Made by a program: the position numbers and the translations under genes. The notes beneath the pieces were generated by a model, which did not search any database, was not told the DNA's origin, and was given only the letters and a program-made list of their open reading frames with translations. A DNA stretch of 64,000 bases from Pseudomonas costantinii. Its GTDB lineage: Bacteria > Pseudomonadota > Gammaproteobacteria > Pseudomonadales > Pseudomonadaceae. Where the stretch lies: the NCBI RefSeq assembly GCF_001870435.1, contig NZ_MDDR01000003.1, positions 243,286 to 307,285 on the forward strand, in the 5' to 3' direction. Shown here piece after piece: positions 37,303 through 45,652 of the stretch (positions are counted from its first letter, which is position 1; the number at the start of each line of letters is the position of its first letter).

Positions 37303-37578
37303 ATGCTAATGCAGTCCATACCCCGCAGATGGCTATTCCACTCCCCGATTCAATCGACCGAAAACATTTTCGTCATTTTTAGCAGCTCCATCGTTGCCAA
37401 GCCTTTGGGTGCTTATGGGGCTTCAGCCGCTTGCGCCGGAATTGGGGTTGCGACGGTCGGAGTAGGCGGATTAGTTTGCGGTTTAGTTGTAGTCGGCGCT
37501 GCCAGCGCCTTAGGCGGAAAGGGCCTGGCCAGTGTTGGAGAAAGTTTTGGGGAATATATTTACGAGAGGACTCAGTAG
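37303..37578 (+). pseudogene. Chimeric remnant: DUF4123 adaptor 5 prime end fused to an effector tail
   Basis: A 91-residue frame. The first 34 or so residues (MLMQSIPRRWLFHS, then QSTENIFVIFSSS and AKPLG) match the start of the DUF4123 adaptor downstream (MPKQLLPREWLISF, QSTEHLFAILSNA, AKPLD). The rest (AYGASAACAGIGVATVGVGG, then GKGLASVGESFGEYIYERTQ) is a glycine-zipper effector tail like the one after the VgrG gene. Even the AAGGAG ribosome binding region is kept. It looks like the product of a deletion that joined an adaptor gene to the last codons of an older effector. It might still be translated; function unlikely. Confidence 0.72.
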
Positions 37579-37580
37579 TC

Positions 37581-37967
37581 ATGGGCGACGGTCGAACTGT
37601 CTATATGTACTGCGTTGGGGTGTTAGCTATCTTGGTTGTTATCGTTTTTTTGGCTCAGGTTTACATTGCCTATTTTAAAGTTGACGAGATTTTTAAATGT
37701 TTAGGGTCCTGTAAGTTAGTGTCGTATCGGAAGGGATTCGTCGGCTCTAGCTTTTTCGGTAGGGTGTTTTTCGTAAATGCGGTTTCGGGAATGTTTGTCT
37801 TCCAGAGAATACATATTAATGATGGGGCGGTTACTCGTGAGGAGCTTGAAAGTGTTCCCTGCAAGCTAATGCGTGAGTTGAGGCTGTGGGGTTTTTTCTT
37901 GATGTTGGTTGGGGTGTACGCCATAACGTTATGGGTCGTCGGTAAATATATGGGTTGGATTAAGTAA
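37581..37967 (+). CDS. Predicted T6SS membrane immunity protein, copy 2
   Basis: Membrane protein of 128 residues, homologous to copies 1 and 3. Shared features are the first helix (about 12-28), YIAYFKVDEIFKCLG, a middle RKGFVGSSFFGRVFF segment, TREELESVP, a last helix near 100-118 and a terminal VGKYMGW. The ATG lies two bases after the stop of the chimeric effector tail, which suggests it was the immunity gene of that lost effector and is now an orphan. It may still protect against neighbours that carry that effector. Confidence 0.7.
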   Translation: MGDGRTVYMYCVGVLAILVVIVFLAQVYIAYFKVDEIFKCLGSCKLVSYRKGFVGSSFFGRVFFVNAVSGMFVFQRIHINDGAVTREELESVPCKLMRELRLWGFFLMLVGVYAITLWVVGKYMGWIK

Positions 37968-38137
37968 CCCATTCGAGGGTCGCAGGTATTAATGCTGATT
38001 ATTTATCTCCCAAGCGTGAGGAGTATTTTCGCAGTCTGATAGCAGGTCCGTCGTGAGGCTAAGTGTAAGAAGGTCAGGCTAACGGAGGGAGGATTTACAG
38101 TGCAAATATATGGCGCGCAAGACGTATACTCTATTTT

Positions 38138-38503
38138 TTGTTTGTGTTTTTTTTGCTGGTGGTTTTAATGCCTGTGTGGGCTTTATATATTGCCTATTTC
38201 AAAGTTGAAAAAATAAGTCTGCATTTAAGGCGTAGCGGGCATCTTATAGATGCAGATGTAAGTATTGGTTGGGACCCTATAAGTCGATCGTGGGCGGTTA
38301 GGGATGTGATTGGTGCTTTCGCCTTTCCGACCCAGGCGATAAATCTTGGGCGCCTCAGTGCTGAAGATTATGCTGAATTTCCCAAGGGGCTAAAGCTGAA
38401 TTTGAGGTGTTTAGGTGGATCTACGGTGGGAGCTTTTTTTGGAATTTTTATCTTACTCGCAATTGGCGATTTCATGGGGTGGCAAGATGTTGACTGGTTT
38501 TAG
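38138..38503 (+). CDS. Predicted T6SS membrane immunity protein, copy 3, start probably disrupted
   Basis: The frame gives 121 residues from a TTG with no ribosome binding site. It shares YIAYFKVEKI and a terminal GDFMGW with copies 1 and 2 but is the most divergent. Just upstream a GGAGG with ideal spacing precedes a GTG at 38100, and an ATG lies at 38110. Both are out of frame with the body, across runs of six and eight T. Adding one T, or removing one, would give a protein of normal length. So the gene may be inactivated, slipped, or misread in sequencing. The 170 bases before it hold no clear gene, only a short open stretch ending at 38056. Confidence 0.6.
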   Translation: MFVFFLLVVLMPVWALYIAYFKVEKISLHLRRSGHLIDADVSIGWDPISRSWAVRDVIGAFAFPTQAINLGRLSAEDYAEFPKGLKLNLRCLGGSTVGAFFGIFILLAIGDFMGWQDVDWF

Positions 38504-38561
38504 ATTGTATTTTTGAATTTGCTTTATTTGCTCACGTCTTACTGTAATAGGAGTATCTCCA

Positions 38562-39281
38562 ATGCCGAAACAATTATTGCCTCGCGAGTGGCTAATCTCC
38601 TTCCAGTCTACCGAACACCTCTTCGCCATTCTTAGTAACGCCAGCGACGCCAAACCTCTCGATACCTGGCGAAGCACAGCCGCCGGGATCCTACCCCAAC
38701 CAATTTGGGCAGGCACGGCCTACGCCGAGTGGGATGAAGTAATGCCCTATGTCGGCATCGTCGAACCCGACAGCCCCTTTCTCGATTGGATAGCAACGAC
38801 CGAGTCGACAGACTGGGGCTGGCTGGCGGTGTCGTCGAGCCCACTGGAAACGGTGGTGGCGCACTTGCAAAGCCTGACCAAGGTGTATTTGCCGGATGAC
38901 CAGCAGGTCTTTTTACGCTTCTGGGATGGCGCTCAGTTTTTGCCGATGTTGCAAACGCTGGGCGATGAGGCGGGAAAGGTGTTGCCGGTGTTCCAACGTT
39001 ACCTGATCAATGGCCAGGCACTGTCGGTGGCGACGGGCGAGGTTACGGCTGCCAAAACCAGTCCATGGTGGCGAGTTCCGGCACCGATTCTGGAACACCT
39101 GGCGGAGCAATCACCGCAAGTGCTGATCGACAACCTGCTGCAATGGCTCGAAGAGCAGCGCCCGGATCTGTACACCGCCTTCACGCCAACGACCTTGCAG
39201 CACAAGGTCGCCTATTTTGCGCGAATGCCGGATATCGGCCACAAAGCGCTGACCGACTATCTGGCTTTAGAGTTGAGGTGA
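38562..39281 (+). CDS. DUF4123 domain adaptor/chaperone of type VI effectors
   Basis: Protein of 239 residues of the DUF4123 type, the adaptors (Tap/TEC) that load effectors onto VgrG. The N-terminal half carries the family pattern (GTAYAEWDEVMPYVGIVEP, then WGWLAVSSSPLETVVAHLQS and VFLRFWDGAQFL); the C-terminal part is more variable and may contact the cargo. It lies downstream of the immunity genes rather than between vgrG and its effector, the usual place. A GGAG seven to eight bases before the ATG supports the start. GC content returns to the genome norm here. Confidence 0.85.
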   Translation: MPKQLLPREWLISFQSTEHLFAILSNASDAKPLDTWRSTAAGILPQPIWAGTAYAEWDEVMPYVGIVEPDSPFLDWIATTESTDWGWLAVSSSPLETVVAHLQSLTKVYLPDDQQVFLRFWDGAQFLPMLQTLGDEAGKVLPVFQRYLINGQALSVATGEVTAAKTSPWWRVPAPILEHLAEQSPQVLIDNLLQWLEEQRPDLYTAFTPTTLQHKVAYFARMPDIGHKALTDYLALELR

Positions 39282-39313
39282 GCCCAACGCGGGGCAAGCC
39301 CGCTCACCACAAC
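39281..39313. repeat. Partial REP sequence
   Basis: Contains the REP core GGGGCAAGCCCGCTC followed by ACCACAA, as in the nested element near 58860. It lies in the short gap between the DUF4123 gene and rlmJ. Only one arm is present. Confidence 0.6.
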
Positions 39314-39367
39314 TCTGCACCTTTGCCCCCGTAGAAGGTAAACTTCGCCCCCTGCGCAGGAGCAACC

Positions 39368-40204
39368 ATGAATTATCGTCACGCCTTTCACGCCGGCAAC
39401 CACGCCGATGTCTTCAAACACCTGACCTTGACCCGTCTCATCGCCCTGATGTCGCGCAAGGAGCAGCCGTTCGCCTACCTCGACACCCACGCCGGGATCG
39501 GTCTGTACGACCTGCAAGGCGACCAGGCCAATCGCACCGGTGAATACCTGGAAGGCATCGCCCGTCTGTGGGGCGAGAACGACCTGCCGCCGTTGACCGC
39601 CGATTACATGCGCGTGCTGCATGAGATGAACCCGGATGGCCAGTTGCGCTACTACCCGGGCTCGCCGGAGCTGGCGCGGCGCCTCACGCGGCCCCAGGAC
39701 CGTGTGTTGCTCAATGAAAAGCACCCGGAAGACGGTGTGCTGCTCAAGGACAACATGAAAGGCGATCGCCGGGTCAAAGTGCACCTGGGCGAAGGCTGGC
39801 ATGTTCCGCGTGCCTTGCTGCCGGTGCCGGAAAAGCGCGCGTTGATGCTGATCGACCCCCCGTTCGAAAAGCTCGACGAGATGCAGCGCTGCGCGGCGTC
39901 CCTCAAGGAAGCGGTCAGCCGCATGCGCCAGACCGTCGCGGCGATCTGGTATCCGGTGAAGGACCAGCGCATGTTGCGCCGCTTCTACCAGGACCTGGCC
40001 GGTACTGGTGCGCCGAAGTTGTTGCGGGTGGAGTTATTGGTGCATCCGCTGGACACGCCCAACACCTTGACCGGTTCGGGCCTGGCGATTGCCAACCCGC
40101 CGTGGGGTTTGGAGGAGGAGTTGCGCGAGCTGCTGCCGTGGCTGTCCAAGAAACTTGGCCAGACCCAGGGCGGGTGGCAGATGGATTGGTTGATCGCTGA
40201 GTAA
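39368..40204 (+). CDS. rlmJ: 23S rRNA (adenine2030-N6)-methyltransferase RlmJ
   Basis: SAM-dependent RNA methyltransferase of 278 residues that modifies A2030 of 23S rRNA. It begins with the family hallmark MNYRHAFHAGNHADVFKH, has the catalytic DPPF motif (LMLIDPPFEKLDE) and ends with NPPWGLEEELRELLPWL. The upstream gap holds a REP arm; AGGAG precedes the ATG by about seven bases. It converges with msrA, with a REP hairpin between them. Confidence 0.95.
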   Translation: MNYRHAFHAGNHADVFKHLTLTRLIALMSRKEQPFAYLDTHAGIGLYDLQGDQANRTGEYLEGIARLWGENDLPPLTADYMRVLHEMNPDGQLRYYPGSPELARRLTRPQDRVLLNEKHPEDGVLLKDNMKGDRRVKVHLGEGWHVPRALLPVPEKRALMLIDPPFEKLDEMQRCAASLKEAVSRMRQTVAAIWYPVKDQRMLRRFYQDLAGTGAPKLLRVELLVHPLDTPNTLTGSGLAIANPPWGLEEELRELLPWLSKKLGQTQGGWQMDWLIAE

Positions 40205-40229
40205 TCCGATCTACAGCCATGCACAGAGC

Positions 40230-40265
40230 AAATGTGGGCGCGAGCAAGCCCGCTCCCACATTTTT
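40230..40265. repeat. REP palindrome between rlmJ and msrA, possible bidirectional terminator
   Basis: Arms AAATGTGGG and CCCACATTT surround the REP core GCGAGCAAGCCCGCT. It is followed by T residues on both strands in the convergent gap, so it may end both transcripts. This is the common P. fluorescens-group REP type. Confidence 0.8.
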
Positions 40266-40280
40266 AGATCAGCGTCACTC

Positions 40281-40928
40281 TTAGATCGGGCAGGTCACGC
40301 CTGTGCCGCCGATCCCGCAGTAACCCTGTGGATTCTTCGCCAAATACTGCTGGTGATACGCCTCGGCGAAGTACACGGTCGGTGCTTCTTCGATTTCCGT
40401 GGTGATGGTGCCCAGGCCAGCCTTGGTCAGTTCATTCTGATACGCCTGGGCGCTGGCTTTCGCCGCCTCCAGATGCTCCGGCTTGACCGCATAGATCACC
40501 GAACGGTACTGGCTGCCGATATCATTGCCCTGGCGCATGCCCTGGGTTGGGTTGTGCAGTTCCCAGAACATTTTCAGCAGCTCTTCGTAGCTGATCTTGT
40601 CCTGGTCAAACACCACCAGAACCACTTCGCTGTGGCCGGTCAGGCCCGAGCAAACTTCTTCATAGGTCGGGTTCGGCGTGTAGCCGCCGGCATAACCCAC
40701 CACCGTGCTGACGATGCCTTCGCGCTGCCAGAAACGGCGCTCTGCGCCCCAGAAGCAACCCAGGCCAAAGATCGCAAACTCTACGTTGTCGACAAATGGG
40801 CCCAGCAGCGGGTTGCCGTTGACGAAATGAGTCTCGGGTAAAGACATCGGCGTTTCACGGCCAGGCAAGGCCTGTTCTTGAGTAGGAAGCACGTTTTTGT
40901 TCACCAGAATTTCCGAGCGCAAGACCAT
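40281..40928 (-). CDS. msrA: Peptide methionine sulfoxide reductase MsrA
   Basis: Cytosolic repair enzyme of 215 residues that reduces methionine-S-sulfoxide in proteins. The catalytic Cys58 is in [10 protein letters not shown]; resolving cysteines are in the C-terminal GYCGIGG and VTCPI. Length and N-terminus ([12 protein letters not shown]) agree with the long MsrA of P. aeruginosa. It is a single gene next to dipA, the same order as PA5018-PA5017. Confidence 0.96.
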   Translation of the reverse strand: MVLRSEILVNKNVLPTQEQALPGRETPMSLPETHFVNGNPLLGPFVDNVEFAIFGLGCFWGAERRFWQREGIVSTVVGYAGGYTPNPTYEEVCSGLTGHSEVVLVVFDQDKISYEELLKMFWELHNPTQGMRQGNDIGSQYRSVIYAVKPEHLEAAKASAQAYQNELTKAGLGTITTEIEEAPTVYFAEAYHQQYLAKNPQGYCGIGGTGVTCPI

Positions 40929-41000
40929 GATCAGTCCTCTCAGTCAGATTGAGTTAGGTAAGTAGTCAGGTAGCCAGTGTGCCCGAGTGTTACAGCGCTG

Positions 41001-43694
41001 TCAGGCGATTGGCCCGCGCGGGTAGCGTTTAAGCATCTTCATCAGGTCTGCACCGGGGATCGGCCGGTCGAACAAGTAGCCCTGGCCCACATCGCAGCGA
41101 TGTCGACGCAAGAACGCGAGCTGCTCGCCTGTCTCGATACCTTCGGCCACCACCTTGAGCTTGAGGTTGTGGGCCATGGCGATCACTGCCGAGGTGATTT
41201 CCATGTCGTCCTGGTTATCCGGGATTTCGTGGATAAAGCTGCGATCGATTTTGATGATGTCGATGGGGAATTTTTTCAAGTAGCTCAGCGACGAGTAACC
41301 GGTGCCGAAATCATCCATGGCCAGGGTCAGGCCAAAACTTTTGAGCTGGTCCAGTTGCAGGCGCGTGTCTTCGGTGGCTTCCAGCAGCAAGCCTTCGGTC
41401 AGCTCCAGCTCCAGCAGGTTGGCCGGTAGCTGCTCTTCTTTGAGGATGGTGGCGATCGAGGCCACCAAGTCGGGGTCGGAGAACTGCTTGGGTGACAGGT
41501 TGATCGCCACCTGCAAGTTGCCCATGCCACCGGCGCTCAATTGCTTGCTCATACGGCAGGCCTGGCGAGCGATCCATTTGCCGATGGGGATGATCAGCCC
41601 GGTTTCTTCGGCCACGCTGATGAACTGGTCGGGGCGGATCATGCCCTTTTCCGGATGGTTCCAGCGCAGCAGCGCTTCCATACCCAGCAAGCGACCGCTG
41701 CGCAGGCAAAGCTTGGGCTGGTAGAACACGTCCAACTCGTTCTGGGTCAAGGCGCGGCGCAGGTTATTTTCCACGAACAGTTTGTAACTGGCCTCGGCGT
41801 TCAGCGCTTCGGTGAACACCTGCACCTGGTGTTTGCCGTTGGCCTTGGCCTTGTGCAGGGCTAAGCCGGCGTTACGCATCAGGGTCTGCGGGTCGCGGCC
41901 ATGCAGCGGAGCGCAGGCCAAGCCCACGGAGCCGGTAACGCTGATCAACTGGTTGTCGACGAACATCGGTTTGTCGAGGGTAGTCAACAGCTGGCTGGCG
42001 ACTTGTTGGCCCGTCTCCAGGTCGGCGTCGTCCAACAGCACCGCAAATTCGTTACTGGCAAAGCGCGCCAGGCTCCCACCGGCACTCAGGCTGTTACGCA
42101 GGCGGCGGGCCAGGCTGATCAGCAGTTTGTCGCCGGTCTGGTGGCCGAGGCTGTCGTTGATCCGCTTGAAGTTGTCGATATCCACCAGTAACAGACTGAT
42201 CGGGGTATCGCTGTCTCGGGCAAAGCGTTCATCGAGGTTGCGGATGAATGCCGGGCGGTTGCCCAGGTTGGTCAGGTTGTCGGTGTAGGCCAGGCGTTCG
42301 ATGCGCTGTTGGGCCAGCTTGGTCTGCGTGATGTCTTCGTAGATGCCGATGTAGTGGGTCAGCTCACGGTTGTCGCCATAGACCTTGGAGATCGACAACT
42401 GGCCCCAGTAGGGTTCCAGGTTCTTGCGACGGCTCTTGAATTCACCTTGCCAACTGTTGCTCTTGGCCAGGCTCGACGGCGCATCGAACAGCAACTCGCT
42501 GAGGTTCTCCAGGGCCGGCAGTTGCGCCAGGCGATGGCCATGGACTTCTTCGGCGCTGTACTGGGTGATTGCGGTAAAGCTTGGGTTGACGTACTCCACC
42601 ACGCCGTCGCAATTGACCAGCAGAAAGGCGTTGGCGCTTTGTTCCACGGCGCGCTGGAACAGGTGCAGGGCGCTGGTGGCGGTACGGCGGTTGTGGTTGT
42701 TGATCACTTGCGCAAACTGGTCCGCCAACTCTCCGGCAAAGGCGATCTCATCCGATTGCCAGTCCCGCGGGCTACCACTTTGTTCCAGGCACAACACGCC
42801 GACGACTTGGCCGTCGACGCGGATACTGGCGTCGAGCATCGCGTGAACATCCTTGGCGCGCAGGCTCTCGGCCATTTCCCGGGTGCGCGGGTCTCGCATC
42901 GCGTGGGTGGCGTCGATGGCGCGGCTGGAATGCAGGGCTTCCAGGTAGTCCGGGAAACTGCTGGCGTCGATCGGTTCAGGCAGATGGTGCTGTTGTTCGG
43001 TACGCTGGTACGCCGAGATCGGCACCAGGCGCTGGCCTTCGAGGTTCCAGATGCTGGCGCAGTCAATCTGGTAGATGTCGCAAGCGCTACGGGTGATCAG
43101 CTCGGCAGCTTCCTGCAGCGAGTTGGGGGTGGTGTAGCGCTGGCGCGCCAGCAACAGAATCAGCTCCTGTTGGGCGCGCACGCGTTCCAGGTGCTGCAAC
43201 TGTTCCTGCTGGGCACGTTGATTAAGTTCCAACGCAATTTGCAGGCGGCTGTTCTGGTTTTCCAGGTCTGCGGTCGGCGCGGGTGCAGGGATCTCGCTGA
43301 ACAGCCCATCGACTACCATCAGGTAGCCGCGCAACAGATGGCGGTTGTGTTGTTTGTAGGCCTCGCCCATTTCCAGCAGGCTCAGCGGGCCGTCGTTGGT
43401 GTGCAGGGTGTAGCGCACCAGGTAATGCGGGCTCTGGGTCAGTTGCTGCTGGATGGTGTCGTGCAACTGATAGCGCGCCTGGGGTTCCATCAGGCTGGCG
43501 TAGGGCGTGCCGATCAAGGCGCACAGTTCGACCGCCGGCAGGCCGAATTGGCGCTCGCAATTGGGGTCGAGGTACAAAAGAGCCCAGCTAGCCTCATTAA
43601 GCCGTTCGAAACGCAACATACCGAGGCGCGAAGGCACCGGTAACTGCGTCACTACCTCGGCCGCCATTCGGGCGACATCGGATTGGCTTTTCAT
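41001..43694 (-). CDS. dipA: Cyclic-di-GMP phosphodiesterase DipA (PAS-GAF-GGDEF-EAL)
   Basis: Signalling protein of 897 residues that breaks down c-di-GMP and thereby favours motility and biofilm dispersal in P. aeruginosa. Order: N-terminal PAS-like sensor, coiled coil (about 145-180), GAF domain (about 190-330), PAS (about 340-450), GGDEF and EAL. The GGDEF site reads ASNEF near residue 543, so no cyclase activity is expected. The EAL domain keeps its catalytic motifs (MEALLRW, ELTEG, MDDFGTGYSS, AEGIET). Gene order msrA-dipA-aceF matches PA5018-PA5016. A GCCGATAA box upstream suggests flagellar sigma-factor control. Confidence 0.93.
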   Translation of the reverse strand: MKSQSDVARMAAEVVTQLPVPSRLGMLRFERLNEASWALLYLDPNCERQFGLPAVELCALIGTPYASLMEPQARYQLHDTIQQQLTQSPHYLVRYTLHTNDGPLSLLEMGEAYKQHNRHLLRGYLMVVDGLFSEIPAPAPTADLENQNSRLQIALELNQRAQQEQLQHLERVRAQQELILLLARQRYTTPNSLQEAAELITRSACDIYQIDCASIWNLEGQRLVPISAYQRTEQQHHLPEPIDASSFPDYLEALHSSRAIDATHAMRDPRTREMAESLRAKDVHAMLDASIRVDGQVVGVLCLEQSGSPRDWQSDEIAFAGELADQFAQVINNHNRRTATSALHLFQRAVEQSANAFLLVNCDGVVEYVNPSFTAITQYSAEEVHGHRLAQLPALENLSELLFDAPSSLAKSNSWQGEFKSRRKNLEPYWGQLSISKVYGDNRELTHYIGIYEDITQTKLAQQRIERLAYTDNLTNLGNRPAFIRNLDERFARDSDTPISLLLVDIDNFKRINDSLGHQTGDKLLISLARRLRNSLSAGGSLARFASNEFAVLLDDADLETGQQVASQLLTTLDKPMFVDNQLISVTGSVGLACAPLHGRDPQTLMRNAGLALHKAKANGKHQVQVFTEALNAEASYKLFVENNLRRALTQNELDVFYQPKLCLRSGRLLGMEALLRWNHPEKGMIRPDQFISVAEETGLIIPIGKWIARQACRMSKQLSAGGMGNLQVAINLSPKQFSDPDLVASIATILKEEQLPANLLELELTEGLLLEATEDTRLQLDQLKSFGLTLAMDDFGTGYSSLSYLKKFPIDIIKIDRSFIHEIPDNQDDMEITSAVIAMAHNLKLKVVAEGIETGEQLAFLRRHRCDVGQGYLFDRPIPGADLMKMLKRYPRGPIA

Positions 43695-43821
43695 GGGGAA
43701 ACTCGCTTGGGAAGATGCCTACGGCGCCGGGCTTACGCCCTCTTTACTGTCGTTTGCGGCAAGGTTGCATCATGCAGCACGGACTGACAAGAGAGGATAA
43801 AGGCTAAGTGCTATAAGGCTG

Positions 43822-43848
43822 TTATCGGCCGGGCGGGGGATTTCTACA
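43822..43848 (-). promoter_or_regulatory. Candidate FliA (sigma-28) promoter of dipA
   Basis: On the minus strand an exact GCCGATAA -10 box (43829-43822) lies about 130 bases upstream of the dipA start. At the standard 15-base spacing the -35 core reads TGTA, only 2 of 4 to TAAA, so the match is incomplete. The rest of the 315-base dipA-aceF gap holds the aceEF terminator and nothing else that I recognise. Confidence 0.42.
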
Positions 43849-43910
43849 ATCTGGGTGAAGGGGGTGTACAACCTCTTTTTTTATGTCCAAGTTCTTGCTT
43901 GAAAATAGAC

Positions 43911-43938
43911 CAAAAAAAGCCCCGCCAATTGGCGGGGT
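43911..43938 (-). terminator. Intrinsic terminator of the aceEF operon
   Basis: On the minus strand, CCCCGCC-AATT-GGCGGGG is followed by seven T, a textbook terminator about 70 bases past the aceF stop. A second stable hairpin (GGCCTCCCC-GGTGAA-GGGGAGGCC-like, 43978-44000) lies between it and the aceF stop and may protect the mRNA end. Confidence 0.92.
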
Positions 43939-44009
43939 TGAGGTACGAGCGTGGCGCTCGGAAATCGTTGCAACCAGGCCTCCCCGGTGAAGGGGAGGCC
44001 CGCTGTGGC

Positions 44010-45641
44010 TTACAGCAGGATGGTGCGGATGTCGTTGAGCAGTTGGCTCAGGCGCTGCGTGAAGCGTGCAGCAGCGGCGCCGTTGATCACGCGGTGATCG
44101 TAGGACAACGACAGCGGCAACATCAGCTTCGGCTGGAACGCTTTACCGTCCCATACAGGCTGGATAGTGGCCTTGGAAACACCCAGGATTGCCACTTCCG
44201 GCGCGTTGACGATTGGCGTGAAGCCAGTGCCGCCAATGTGACCGAGGCTGGAGATGGTGAAGCACGCGCCCTGCATGTCGTCCGGGGTGAGCTTCTTGTC
44301 GCGGGCCTTGGCTGCCAGTGCAGCGGCTTCGGCAGCGAGTTGCAGCAGGCTCTTCTGGTCGACGTTCTTGATGACCGGTACCAGCAGGCCATCCGGGGTG
44401 TCGACGGCAAAGCCGATGTTCACGTATTTCTTGCGAATGATCGCTTTGCCGCTTGGTGCCAGCGAACTGTTGAAGTCCGGCAGTTCCTTGAGCAGGTGAG
44501 CACACGCCTTGAGCAGCAGTGGCAGCACGGTGAGTTTCACGCCGGCCTTCTCGGCCACGGCTTTCTGCGCAACGCGGAAAGCTTCAAGGTCGGTGATGTC
44601 GGCCTGGTCGAACTGAGTCACGTGCGGGATGTTCAGCCAGCTGGCGTGCAGACCTGCCGCGCCGATTTGCATCAGGCGGGTCATCGGCACTTCTTCGATT
44701 TCGCCGAAGCGGCTGAAGTCCACGGTGCGGATCGGAGGAATACCCGAACCACCGGTAGCGCCGCCTGCAGCCGGAGCTTCCTTGGCTTTCTGCATCATGG
44801 CTTTGACGTAAGCCTGCACGTCTTCTTTCAGTACGCGACCGTGAGGGCCAGTGGCCGATACGGCATTCAGCTCAACACCGAATTCACGTGCCAGTTGGCG
44901 TACGGCTGGGCCGGCGTGAACCTTGGCACCGCTAGGCGCAGGTGCAGCAGCAGGGGCTGGTGCGGCCTCGGCTTTTGCAGCAGGTGCCGGAGCAGCGGCG
45001 GCCGGAGCCGCTTCAGCCTTGGCCGCCGGTGCAGCGGCCGGAGCTGGAGCAGCAGCAGGCGCAGCGCCTTGTACTTTCAGCTTGAGGATGAAGTCACCAG
45101 TGCCGACTTCGTCTTCCAGTTTGACTGCAATGCTTTCCACTACGCCGGCAGCCGGCGATGGGATTTCCATGGAGGCCTTGTCGGACTCCAGGGTGATCAG
45201 CGACTGGTCGGCTTCGACGGTGTCGCCGACCTTGACCAGCAGCTCGATGATCTTGGCCTTGCCCGACGAACCGATGTCCGGAACATGGATGTCCTGAACA
45301 CTGGCTGCGGCAGGTGCAGCAGCCGGGGCCGCAGGGGCCTCGGCAGCGGCTGGCTTTTCAGCAGCAGCGGGTGCAGTAGCAGGAGCCGCAGGGGCCGCAG
45401 CAGCGGCACCTTCGATTTCCAGCTCCAGCAGTTCGTCGCCTTCTTTCAGGCGGTCGCCCAGCTTCACTTTCAGGCTCTTGACCACGCCGGCCTTGGGAGC
45501 AGGGATTTCCATGCTCGCCTTGTCCGATTCCAGGGTCAGAATGCTCTGGTCGGCTTCGACTTTGTCGCCAACCTTCACAAACAGCTCGATTACTTCACCT
45601 TCACCGCTGCCGATGTCAGGTACGCGAATGAGTTCGCTCAC
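44010..45641 (-). CDS. aceF: Dihydrolipoamide acetyltransferase, pyruvate dehydrogenase E2
   Basis: Core subunit of the pyruvate dehydrogenase complex, 543 residues, making acetyl-CoA. Two lipoyl domains (about 2-75 and 118-190), each with a lipoylated lysine in ESDKASMEIP, are joined by Ala/Pro-rich flexible linkers. A peripheral subunit-binding domain follows (VRQLAREFGVELNAVSATGP, about 250-285), and the catalytic acetyltransferase domain ends with SYDHRVINGA (active-site His). E. coli AceF has three lipoyl domains; two is normal for Pseudomonas. It lies 11 bases downstream of aceE in one operon. Confidence 0.97.
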   Translation of the reverse strand: MSELIRVPDIGSGEGEVIELFVKVGDKVEADQSILTLESDKASMEIPAPKAGVVKSLKVKLGDRLKEGDELLELEIEGAAAAAPAAPATAPAAAEKPAAAEAPAAPAAAPAAASVQDIHVPDIGSSGKAKIIELLVKVGDTVEADQSLITLESDKASMEIPSPAAGVVESIAVKLEDEVGTGDFILKLKVQGAAPAAAPAPAAAPAAKAEAAPAAAAPAPAAKAEAAPAPAAAPAPSGAKVHAGPAVRQLAREFGVELNAVSATGPHGRVLKEDVQAYVKAMMQKAKEAPAAGGATGGSGIPPIRTVDFSRFGEIEEVPMTRLMQIGAAGLHASWLNIPHVTQFDQADITDLEAFRVAQKAVAEKAGVKLTVLPLLLKACAHLLKELPDFNSSLAPSGKAIIRKKYVNIGFAVDTPDGLLVPVIKNVDQKSLLQLAAEAAALAAKARDKKLTPDDMQGACFTISSLGHIGGTGFTPIVNAPEVAILGVSKATIQPVWDGKAFQPKLMLPLSLSYDHRVINGAAAARFTQRLSQLLNDIRTILL

Positions 45642-45652
45642 AAAAAATCTCC

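Noticed and set aside
37971..38056. Short open stretch ending NADYLSPKREEYFRSL before the third immunity gene, perhaps another effector remnant
   Set aside because: No start or ribosome binding site and I cannot match it to a family; it remains only a suspicion.
42309..43643. Plus-strand open frame of 444 codons opposite dipA
   Set aside because: Shadow of dipA; no domain features.
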